NCBI GenBank assembly: GCA_046331705.1
Contig: JAXLQJ010000017.1
Coordinates: forward strand, 68,439 to 132,438
Origin: JADJOY01 sp046331705 [NCBI: bacterium]
Lineage (GTDB): Bacteria; JADJOY01
Direction of reading: 5' to 3'
Length of the DNA: 64,000 bases
The notes under the pieces were generated by a model. That model did not search any database and was not told the origin of the DNA. It worked only from the letters and a program-made list of their open reading frames with translations. This document shows, piece after piece, positions 36,380 to 43,976 of the stretch (position 1 is its first letter; each line of letters starts with the position of its first letter). The position numbers were made by a program, and so were the translations under genes.

Positions 36380-38776
36380 ATGCGTGAGCAGCGCGAGAGC
36401 ACGATCCTCCGGCGCTTCGTGGCGCTGGTCACGGGCTACCCGAAGGCGACCATCGCCGGCGTGTTGCTGGTCACCGCGCTGCTCGGCGCCGGGCTACCCA
36501 AGGTCTACCTCTCGAACGAGCGGCGCTTGCTGCTGCCCTCGAACGATCCGCTCATCGCCATCGACAACCGGATCCTGGAGATCTACGGCGGCGGCAAGTG
36601 GACGCTGATCGGCATCGCGCCCAAGGAAGGCGACGTGTTCCAGCCGTGGGTGCTGGAACGGATCCGCGACATCACCAAGGACCTGGGGACGATCCCGCAC
36701 GTCGACGCCGACAAGGTCGTGAGCATCACCGCACGGAAGGTGAAGGCCATCGAGGCCGGCGCCGAGGGCGAGCTGGTGGTCAGCCGACTGGTCGACGCGA
36801 TCCCCGAGACGCCCGAGCAGGTGGAGTCGGTGCGCCGCCACGTGATGGCGCAGCGGCTCGTGGTCGGCTCGCTGGTCTCGGTCGACGCCAAGGTCGCCGC
36901 GATCATCGCCGACATCGACGATCTCGACCCCAGCCCCGAGCTTCGCAACCTGATCCTCGACCACCGCATTCGCGAGGTCATCGCGCGCCACGCCGATCCG
37001 CGGATGAACGTCTATCTCTCCGGGCTGCCGATCTGGAACGCCCAGATGGATCGCTACACCGAGCGCGTCATGATGCTGCTCGGCCTCGCGGTGCTGGTGA
37101 TCGGCGTGGTCCATTTCGAGGCGTTCCGCACGCTGCAGGCGATGTTCCTGCCGCTGGTCACGGCCGTCATGAGCGTGGCGTGGGCGATCGGCATGCTCGG
37201 CCACCTGGGCGTGCCCATGGACGGCTGGAACTCGCTCGCGCCGTTCCTGATCCTGGCGGTCGCGGCAGGCCACGCGGTCCAGATCCTCAAACGCTACTAC
37301 GAGGAGTTCCGCCGACTCGGCGACAGCCGCGCGGCGGTGGTGGAGGCCACCACCCGCGTGGGTGGCGTGATGCTCACCGCCGGACTGATCGCGTCGGCCG
37401 GCTTCCTGACGCTGACGCTCTTTCCCATCCGCAGCGTCCAGGCATTCGGCATGGTCGCGTCGTTCGGGATCGTGAGCGCGCTGATCATCGAGATGACGTT
37501 CATCCCCGCGTGCCGAATGCTGCTGCCCGCCCCCAAGTCGGGCGAGGTCCAGGCCGAGCAGCACAGCGGATTGCTCGAGCGGGTGCTGGAACGTCTCGCG
37601 CACGCGCTCGTGAAGGCGCCCGCGCGCGTGCTGGTGATCTCGCTCGCCTTGCTGGCGTGCGTGGTGTGGGGGGCGTTTCGGGTGGAGGTCGAGAACTCCT
37701 ACCGCGAGGCATACCCCGTCGACGACCCGGTGCGGATCGACGACCTGCGCCTCGACGCCCTGTTCGGCGGGCTCAACACGTTCAACGTGCTGGTCACGGC
37801 CCCGGAGCGGGACGGCCTCTACGATCCCACGCTGCTGCGCTCGATCGACGAGCTGCAGCAGTACATCCAGCGCCTGCCTGGAGTGGGTCGCACACAGTCG
37901 ATCGTCGACTACGTGAAGCAGATGAACGTGGCGCTGAACGGCGGCGACGAATCCTTCCGCGTCATCCCCGACTCGCGCGAGGCGGTCGCGCAGCTGTTCT
38001 TGCTCTACTCGGGCGACCCCGACGACTTCGACGCCGTCGTCGACCATCCCTACCAGCGCGCGGTGGTCCGGGCGTTCGCCAAGGACGATCACGCGAAGTA
38101 TTGCGATCAGATCTTCAACGCCACCAAGACGTACGCCGAGAATCACTTCCCGCCGACCGTGAAGGTGGACGTGGCGGGCGGGGTCCTCGCCATCGGCAAG
38201 GCGGTCAACGACCTGGTGATCCGCGAGAAGATCCGCAACGCCGCCGTGATCTGCGGCATCATCTGGTTGCTGGCCTCGCTGGTGCTGCGCTCGCCGATCG
38301 CGGGAGTGCTGGTGCTGATCCCCTCGGTGGTGGCGGCGCTCGGCAACGTGGGCGTGATGGGCATCATCGGTTCCTGGCTCAACCTCGCCACCGCGACCAT
38401 CACCGCGCTGACGGTGAGCATCGGCGCCGATTACTCGATCTACTTCATCTTTCGCTATCGCGAGGAGCACCGGCGGCAGCCCGACGTGCGCAAGGCCACG
38501 CTCAACACGATGCTCACCGCCGGCAAGGCGATCTTCTTCGTGGCGTCGGCCATCGCCTCCGGCTCGGCGGTGATCTGCCTGTCGCGGCTCGCGTATCACC
38601 GCCAGCTCGGCGGCTACGTCGGCCTCAGCATGGTGACCTCGGCGCTCGCCGCCGTCACGATCGTCCCCGCGCTCATCATCCTCATCCGGCCGCGCTTCCT
38701 GGAGCGCGAGGCAGCCCGTGCGCGCGCGGCGGCGGGCGACCTGAACGCAAACGACGTGGAGCGCGAGGTCGCCTGA
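36380..38776 (+). CDS. MMPL/RND-superfamily transporter
   Basis: A 798-residue inner-membrane transporter with the repeated RND half-structure: one membrane helix, a large periplasmic loop (about residues 40-220 and 440-610), then a block of five helices (around LLGLAVLVIGVVHFEAF and VICGIIWLLASLVLRS). Conserved segments include LILAVAAGHAVQILKRY and ADYSIYFIFRYREEHR, the MMPL-type permease core. MMPL-like proteins without an adaptor usually move lipids or hydrophobic compounds (HAE3-like group). Being co-transcribed with HdrD-like and DUF3501 genes hints at a lipid or isoprenoid redox link, which is inference. Confidence 0.88.
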   Translation: MREQRESTILRRFVALVTGYPKATIAGVLLVTALLGAGLPKVYLSNERRLLLPSNDPLIAIDNRILEIYGGGKWTLIGIAPKEGDVFQPWVLERIRDITKDLGTIPHVDADKVVSITARKVKAIEAGAEGELVVSRLVDAIPETPEQVESVRRHVMAQRLVVGSLVSVDAKVAAIIADIDDLDPSPELRNLILDHRIREVIARHADPRMNVYLSGLPIWNAQMDRYTERVMMLLGLAVLVIGVVHFEAFRTLQAMFLPLVTAVMSVAWAIGMLGHLGVPMDGWNSLAPFLILAVAAGHAVQILKRYYEEFRRLGDSRAAVVEATTRVGGVMLTAGLIASAGFLTLTLFPIRSVQAFGMVASFGIVSALIIEMTFIPACRMLLPAPKSGEVQAEQHSGLLERVLERLAHALVKAPARVLVISLALLACVVWGAFRVEVENSYREAYPVDDPVRIDDLRLDALFGGLNTFNVLVTAPERDGLYDPTLLRSIDELQQYIQRLPGVGRTQSIVDYVKQMNVALNGGDESFRVIPDSREAVAQLFLLYSGDPDDFDAVVDHPYQRAVVRAFAKDDHAKYCDQIFNATKTYAENHFPPTVKVDVAGGVLAIGKAVNDLVIREKIRNAAVICGIIWLLASLVLRSPIAGVLVLIPSVVAALGNVGVMGIIGSWLNLATATITALTVSIGADYSIYFIFRYREEHRRQPDVRKATLNTMLTAGKAIFFVASAIASGSAVICLSRLAYHRQLGGYVGLSMVTSALAAVTIVPALIILIRPRFLEREAARARAAAGDLNANDVEREVA

Positions 38777-38804
38777 GACGGCGAGCGGCCAGCGGAGGCG
38801 AATC

Positions 38805-39179
38805 GTGGATCGAACCTTCGTGGGGCTCGGCGCAATCCTCGGATGCTTGGGCGTGGGGCTCGGCGCCTTCGCCGCGCACGGCCTCAAGCAGCGCTTGCCG
38901 ATCGAGATGCTGATCGTCTTCGAGACCGGCGTCCGCTACCACATGTATCACGCGCTCGCGCTCGTCGCCGTCGGCCTCGCGTGGAGCCGCTGGCCGGTAG
39001 CGCCGCTCGCGCTGGCCGGCTGGCTGTTCGTGGCCGGCGTGGCGATCTTCTCGGGCAGCCTCTACGCGCTCGCCACCTCGGGCGTGCGGGTGCTCGGTGC
39101 CATCACCCCGATCGGCGGCCTCGCGTTCCTGGGCGGCTGGATCGCCTTCGCCTACGGTGTGCTGAGCAGCGGCCGCTGA
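38805..39179 (+). CDS. DUF423 (YgdD-like) small membrane protein
   Basis: A 124-residue protein with four membrane helices. The N-terminal GLGAILGCLGVGLGAFAAHGL followed by ETGVRYHMYHALALVAVGL is the DUF423 signature. Function unknown. GTG 38805 has GGAG upstream and the family similarity starts there. It follows the transporter by 28 bp and precedes the next gene by 12 bp. Confidence 0.9.
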   Translation: MDRTFVGLGAILGCLGVGLGAFAAHGLKQRLPIEMLIVFETGVRYHMYHALALVAVGLAWSRWPVAPLALAGWLFVAGVAIFSGSLYALATSGVRVLGAITPIGGLAFLGGWIAFAYGVLSSGR

Positions 39180-39191
39180 GGCGAACGCCCC

Positions 39192-40271
39192 ATGCGCATC
39201 CAGCGTGGTCGACTGTTCGGCCTCTTCGCGTTCGACATCGGGTGGGAGATCGACCTCGGCCGGCTGCGCGCGAGCCTGGGGCAGTCGCCGGACGCGGCGC
39301 AGCGACGTAGCGGTCCGGCGCTGGTCCAGTTCCACGCGCCGCCCGCCGTGGTCGAGCTTCCCCCGCAACGACTCGAGCTCGGCGGACGCCAGGTCGAGGC
39401 TCGCACCAGCCTGCGCGCCCACGCCTTCGGCGCGGCAACCGTGGTGTTCGAGGCCGCGCTCGCCGACCTCGGGCTCGACGAGCTCACGGCGATCACCGCC
39501 GAGCTCACCGGCACGAATCCGTGGGAACCGCTGGCGCGCGGCTGCTTGCGGCTCGCCCTCGAGCGCCTCGCCCCCTTCGTCGAGCGGCTGAACCCGAGCG
39601 GGCAAGGGCTGGTCGAGGACTACTACGTCGTGCAGATCGCCGCGCTCGACACCAACGAGACGGCGGCGACGTTGCTCGCGAGCGAGCGGGACCGGCTCGC
39701 GCGGATCGTTCACGGCGAGCCGAGCCCACTTTCCGCCTCGGAGATCGACGAGGTGCTGCGCACCGCGGTCACGTACACGCCCTCCGACCTCGTCGTCACC
39801 GACTGGAACGTGGCGCTCCTCATCGACGAGGACTACGTGGATGCGGTCGCGGTCCTCGAGCTGCTGAACGTCCAGCTCCTCGAGCTGCGGTACGTGGACG
39901 CGATGCTCGATCACCGCCTGAACGCGCTCTACGAGGAGGCGGCGCGCCCGCAGCGCTTGCTCTCGTACCGGCGCGAGGCCGCGTGGGTGCGCGAGCTCAC
40001 CGAGCTCCGCCTCGATGCCGTCAGCCTGCGCGAGCGCACCGCCAATGCCCTCAAGCTCACGGGCGATCTCTACCTCACCAAGATCCACGCTCGCACCGCG
40101 GAGCGGCTCCATCTGCCGACCTGGCAACGCACCGTCGACGGCAAGCTCGAGCTGCTCGAGCGCCTCACCGACGTGTTCCGCAATCGCGCCACGACCGCGC
40201 GCGCCGAGGCGCTCGAGCTCGCGATCCTGCTCTTGATCGCGCTCGAGATCGTGCTCGCGATCGCGCGTTGA
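39192..40271 (+). CDS. Hypothetical protein, possible DUF155/RMD1-like
   Basis: A 359-residue protein. The N-terminal half is mixed alpha/beta (LFGLFAFDIGWEIDLGRL, YYVVQIAALDTNET); the C-terminal half is a long helical region (LELLNVQLLELRYVDAMLDHRL, LERLTDVFRNRATTARAEALEL) ending in one membrane helix (AILLLIALEIVLAIA). This layout recalls the DUF155 (RMD1/Sif2) family, but I could not confirm it. It is the last gene of the run that starts with the HdrD-like protein. Confidence 0.6.
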   Translation: MRIQRGRLFGLFAFDIGWEIDLGRLRASLGQSPDAAQRRSGPALVQFHAPPAVVELPPQRLELGGRQVEARTSLRAHAFGAATVVFEAALADLGLDELTAITAELTGTNPWEPLARGCLRLALERLAPFVERLNPSGQGLVEDYYVVQIAALDTNETAATLLASERDRLARIVHGEPSPLSASEIDEVLRTAVTYTPSDLVVTDWNVALLIDEDYVDAVAVLELLNVQLLELRYVDAMLDHRLNALYEEAARPQRLLSYRREAAWVRELTELRLDAVSLRERTANALKLTGDLYLTKIHARTAERLHLPTWQRTVDGKLELLERLTDVFRNRATTARAEALELAILLLIALEIVLAIAR

Positions 40272-40332
40272 GCGGCTCGCGGCGGCCTGACGCAACGCGT
40301 TATCGAGCGCGATCCCAAGCGCAAAACCTTCG

Positions 40333-40361
40333 TTGTGCCGGGCATGGCTATCGCTTATCAT
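40333..40361 (+). promoter_or_regulatory. Probable sigma-70 promoter of the MerR gene
   Basis: TTGTGC (40333-40338) and TATCAT (40356-40361) are 17 bp apart, about 60 bp before the ATG. A palindrome starts four bases after the -10 box. Confidence 0.5.
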
Positions 40362-40364
40362 GAA

Positions 40365-40378
40365 GTGAATCCATTCAC
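40365..40378. promoter_or_regulatory. Palindrome at the MerR-gene transcription start
   Basis: GTGAATCCATTCAC is a perfect 6-bp inverted repeat with a 2-bp centre placed over the expected transcription start. Binding of the MerR-type product here would repress its own gene. Confidence 0.55.
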
Positions 40379-40419
40379 GACAACCCAGGCAGTGCAACCG
40401 GCTGTGAAGGAGGCGAGCC

Positions 40420-40950
40420 ATGCCGAAGCGTCGCGCGAGGCTGACGGTGGGCGCTCGTAACCCCCGGCAATCCATCGACAAAAGCGGGTTCAGCGCGGGC
40501 GAGGCCGCGCGTTTGGCGGGGCTCAAGTACGCCACCCTCGCCTATTGGGACCGGAGCGGCTTCCTGAGACCGAGCGTCGCCGAGGCCCGCGGCGCGGGGA
40601 AAGGCCGCGGTCGCGTTTACTCCTTTCGCGATCTGGTGGCGCTGCGAACCGCCACGGAGCTGCGCAAGCAAGGCATCTCGCTGCAGAGCATTCGCGCCGT
40701 GGTTCGCTACCTCCAGGGGCACGGCATGGAGTCGCCGCTGGCGGAAGCCAAGCTGATCGTTCCGCCGAAATCCCGCGAGGTGCTGGTGGTTCGCGATCCC
40801 GAGCGTCTGTGGAGCGCGCTGCGCGAACCGGGCCAGGGCGTCATGCGGATGGTCGTCGAGATCGGCATGGTGGAACGCGAGCTCCGCCGGGACCTTTCGA
40901 AGGATCTGCGCGCCGCGGAAGGCCGCGACACGCGCCGCTCGGTCGCCTGA
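40420..40950 (+). CDS. MerR-type transcriptional regulator
   Basis: A 176-residue regulator. The winged helix-turn-helix is at residues 22-95 (FSAGEAARLAGLKYATLAYWDRSG, VYSFRDLVALRTATELRKQGISL). The C-terminal 80 residues lack the cysteines of metal-sensing MerR proteins and contain LIVPPKSREVLVVRDPERL, so the signal is unknown. AAGGAGG lies ahead of ATG 40420. A palindrome at the inferred promoter suggests autoregulation. It precedes the MCP-like, CheA-like and receiver-GGDEF-EAL genes on the same strand, 100 bp from the first. Confidence 0.82.
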   Translation: MPKRRARLTVGARNPRQSIDKSGFSAGEAARLAGLKYATLAYWDRSGFLRPSVAEARGAGKGRGRVYSFRDLVALRTATELRKQGISLQSIRAVVRYLQGHGMESPLAEAKLIVPPKSREVLVVRDPERLWSALREPGQGVMRMVVEIGMVERELRRDLSKDLRAAEGRDTRRSVA

Positions 40951-41050
40951 GCGGTGCGAGCCCACCGGGGCAAATGGTACGATTTTCGGGTTGTGTCGCA
41001 CGACGCCCGGGGGGGTGCCGACGTGCGGCGCCGGGAGTCGAATCCACCCC

Positions 41051-41860
41051 ATGCCCCAGAGCGTCCGGGAACTTCTCGAGCTCGAACGTCAGCGTCGAGC
41101 CCGCATCGATCGTGCGCTGGGCGGCGTCGCGGAGGCGGTGCGCTCGATCGCGACGGCCAGCGCGCGGCTCGATCAAACGCTGCGCGATTGGTTCTCGGGC
41201 TCACCCGCTGCTGACGTCCCTGCGGCGCCCGCGAGCTCCCGCGCGGGCGCGGGCGAACCAAACGCGGACGTGCCGGCGCGCGACGACACCGCCTGGGACG
41301 AGGCGCTCCGCAAGCTCGATGAGCTCTCCGAGGAATCGAACACGATGGCCACGCGCTTGCTCAGCGTCGTGGACATCGCCGATCAGCTCGACCGTCGGCT
41401 CGGTGCCGCCCGCGAGATCGCGGAACGCATCGACCTGCTGGCTCTGAATGCCGCGCTCGAGGCGACCCGATCGGACCCCGCGGCGCGCGGCGCCGCGCGC
41501 TCGGCGTCCGAGATTCGCGACCAGGTCGTGCGCTGGATTCGCGCCAGCCAGGAGCTCGGGCCGCTCGCGAACGAGATCCGCGAGGAGCTGGGACGTGCGG
41601 TGCTCGCCGCCGACGCCGCCCAGCGCCGCGCCACCGCGGCGCGCCAGTACGCGGCCACGGTCGAGCCGCCGCGCAGGGCCGTCGCCGGCGTGGTCCCGCA
41701 CCCGAGCGCCCGCGGCGAACCCGCGCCATTCGCGTCCGCGCCGTCCGCCGCCAGCCCCGCCGACGCGACCGACCTCACGCTCGAGCAGGCGGAGCGGATC
41801 ACCACTGCGCTGGCGAACCTCGGCAGCCAGCTCGACGAGCTGCTCGGCACGCGTTCCTGA
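41051..41860 (+). CDS. Soluble MCP-like signalling-domain protein
   Basis: A 269-residue protein with no membrane segment and no HAMP domain. Its core is a helical hairpin whose tip, IDLLALNAALEATR at about residues 127-140, matches the highly conserved signalling tip of methyl-accepting chemotaxis proteins (usual form INLLALNAAIEAAR). The flanking helices are far shorter than in true receptors, and Ala/Pro-rich linkers occur on both sides. It probably binds the CheA-like kinase encoded 40 bp downstream. No ligand-binding domain is visible. Confidence 0.75.
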   Translation: MPQSVRELLELERQRRARIDRALGGVAEAVRSIATASARLDQTLRDWFSGSPAADVPAAPASSRAGAGEPNADVPARDDTAWDEALRKLDELSEESNTMATRLLSVVDIADQLDRRLGAAREIAERIDLLALNAALEATRSDPAARGAARSASEIRDQVVRWIRASQELGPLANEIREELGRAVLAADAAQRRATAARQYAATVEPPRRAVAGVVPHPSARGEPAPFASAPSAASPADATDLTLEQAERITTALANLGSQLDELLGTRS

Positions 41861-41899
41861 CGGGAGGCGCCTCTCGATGGCTGCTCGGGAGCACGCGCG

Positions 41900-43846
41900 A
41901 TGAGCTCGGCGCGGGTGAACGCGCGCCTCATGGGCACGTATCTGGCCGAGATGGCCGAGCACGTCCTCACCTGCAATCGCGAGCTGGCGGCCATCGAGCG
42001 CGGCAGCGCGAGCGCCGACCACGGCGCGCGCTTCGACACGCTGTGCCGCACCACGCACAGCCTCAAGGGCGCGTCCCAGGCGGTGCAGCTCGGCACCATC
42101 GAGACCGCGTGCCATCTGTTCGAGGAGGCGCTGCTCGCGGCGCGCGGCACGAGCGGCGCGGATCGTGGCGGCCTGTTCCATCTCCTCTACGACACCGTCG
42201 ATGCGCTGGCCGACGCCCATTCCCGACTGACGCAAGGCGCCAGCCTCACCGGCGCTCCCATCGAGCGAATCATCACCCGGCTCGCCCAGATGACTCGCGC
42301 GCAGCGCCTCGCCGCCGATGCCGCGACGGAGCCCGAGCCAGCGCCCCGCCCAGCGGCGCGCACTCCGCCGCCCGCTGCACGCTCGACTCAGGCCGCCGAA
42401 GACTCGCCGCGAGCACCGGCGCGCATCCAGGAGGAGCCGCCGCAGCCCGCGCTCGGAGTCTCGTTTCGCGAGCTCTGCGATGGCTTCGAGAAGATGGCCC
42501 ACGACCTGGCGGACGCGACGGGCAAGGCGCTGAGCCTGGAGATCGAAGGCGGCGAGCAACGCCTCGATCCGACGCTCGCGAGCGCGCTCAAGGACCCGTT
42601 GCGCCACCTGATCCGCAACGCGATCGACCATGGCACCGAGGCCCCTGCCGAGCGGCGCCACGCCGGCAAGCCCTCGCCGGCGCGAATCGTCACCGCATGC
42701 CAGGTCGACGACACACAGATCACCGTGTCCGTGATGGACGACGGCCGCGGCATCGATACCGCCGCCGTGCAAGCAGCGGCGCAGCGCCTCGGCCTGCCCG
42801 CGCCGACGAGCACCGACGAGCTGCTCCGGCTCCTCTGCCGTCCCGGGTTCACGACCGCGGCGCGCGTGAGCACGCTCTCGGGACGCGGCACCGGCCTGGA
42901 CGCGGTGCGCTCCCGGCTGGACGAGCTCGACGGCGCGCTCACGCTTTCCCATCGGCCAGGCCTGGGCACGCGATTCGAGATTCGCGTGCCGCATCCCGGG
43001 CTTCGTCAGGGCGTGCTGCGCGTGATCGCGGGTGGGACGGCGTACGCGCTGCCGATTCGCGCGGTCGAGTCCGTGATCCCGCTGCGCGCATCCGAGCTGC
43101 GGACGCTGGGTGGCCGCGCGTATCGCCTGGTGGGTGAGCGCTCACTGCCGGTGGCGGTGCTCGACCTGCTGGTGGCGCCAGGCACCCGCGTGAGCGACGT
43201 CCCCGTGACGGCGCGGCCGCGCGGGATCGTGGTCGAGAGCGAGGCGAGCCAGGCCGTGGTGGCGGTCGACTCCGTCGGCGCGCTCGAGCGCGTCGTCATC
43301 GCCAAGAGCGACGCTGCGCTCGAGCCTCGCAGCCCACGCGTCGGCAGCTTCGTCGACGGCGAGGGCGTCACCGTGACGGTGCTCGACCCCGCCGAGGTCG
43401 TGGCACGCGCTCGCCACGCCACCTGGTCCGAGGTCCGCGACGCCGCGAGCAGTGCTCCCGGCGACGAGACGGACGCGCCGCGCATCCTGGTCGCCGCGTC
43501 GGGCACGTGGACGCGCGAGCTGCTGCGCCGGGTGCTGGAACGCGCCGCCTACCGGGTCTCGCTGGCGACGACCACCTCCGAGGCCGCGCGCATCGTCGCG
43601 GAAGGCGGCGCATCGCTGCTGGTCGCCGAGGGTCGGCACCCGGACGGACCCACCATCGACTGGGACGCGGTGCGCCGGGCGAACGGCGGGAGCGAATCGC
43701 CGATGCCCGTGGTGATCCTGGCCCAGCAATCGGCGGCCGAGCCCGACGAGTCGAGCGCGTGGCTCTCGACCGAGACCTTCCGTCCCTGCGACCTCACCGA
43801 AACCGTGAAGCGGTTGCTCGGCCGCTTCCCAGCGCGAGCCGCATGA
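41900..43846 (+). CDS. CheA-like histidine kinase with CheW and pseudo-receiver domains
   Basis: A 648-residue chemosensory kinase. The HPt domain carries His53 (TTHSLKGAS). After an Ala/Pro-rich linker, the ATPase domain shows the N box (HLIRNAIDHGTE), G1 (DDGRGID) and G2 (GRGTGLDAV). A CheW-like domain follows (GVLRVIAGGTAYALPIRAVESVIP). The last 125 residues look like a receiver (RILVAASGTWTRELLRRVLE), but the acidic pair is missing and the phosphoacceptor position is Glu (LLVAEGRHP), so it is a pseudo-receiver. The CheY-binding P2 domain is absent. No cheW, cheR or cheB is nearby; the likely phospho-target is the receiver-GGDEF-EAL protein encoded next. Confidence 0.85.
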   Translation: MSSARVNARLMGTYLAEMAEHVLTCNRELAAIERGSASADHGARFDTLCRTTHSLKGASQAVQLGTIETACHLFEEALLAARGTSGADRGGLFHLLYDTVDALADAHSRLTQGASLTGAPIERIITRLAQMTRAQRLAADAATEPEPAPRPAARTPPPAARSTQAAEDSPRAPARIQEEPPQPALGVSFRELCDGFEKMAHDLADATGKALSLEIEGGEQRLDPTLASALKDPLRHLIRNAIDHGTEAPAERRHAGKPSPARIVTACQVDDTQITVSVMDDGRGIDTAAVQAAAQRLGLPAPTSTDELLRLLCRPGFTTAARVSTLSGRGTGLDAVRSRLDELDGALTLSHRPGLGTRFEIRVPHPGLRQGVLRVIAGGTAYALPIRAVESVIPLRASELRTLGGRAYRLVGERSLPVAVLDLLVAPGTRVSDVPVTARPRGIVVESEASQAVVAVDSVGALERVVIAKSDAALEPRSPRVGSFVDGEGVTVTVLDPAEVVARARHATWSEVRDAASSAPGDETDAPRILVAASGTWTRELLRRVLERAAYRVSLATTTSEAARIVAEGGASLLVAEGRHPDGPTIDWDAVRRANGGSESPMPVVILAQQSAAEPDESSAWLSTETFRPCDLTETVKRLLGRFPARAA

Positions 43847-43976
43847 GCCCGCGACGACGATCCATGCACCTGCCGCGCGCGCACGCGCGGGTGGCAAAGG
43901 GTTGCTCGACGATCCCCGTTTCGTTCGATAATGCGCGACCCCCGTCGCCCCCGGGGATCCGAAACCGGAGGAGTGG

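Noticed and set aside
43902-43932. Possible promoter TTGCTC / GATAAT before the receiver-GGDEF-EAL gene
   Set aside because: The spacer is 19 bp and the -35 match is poor; not strong enough to list.
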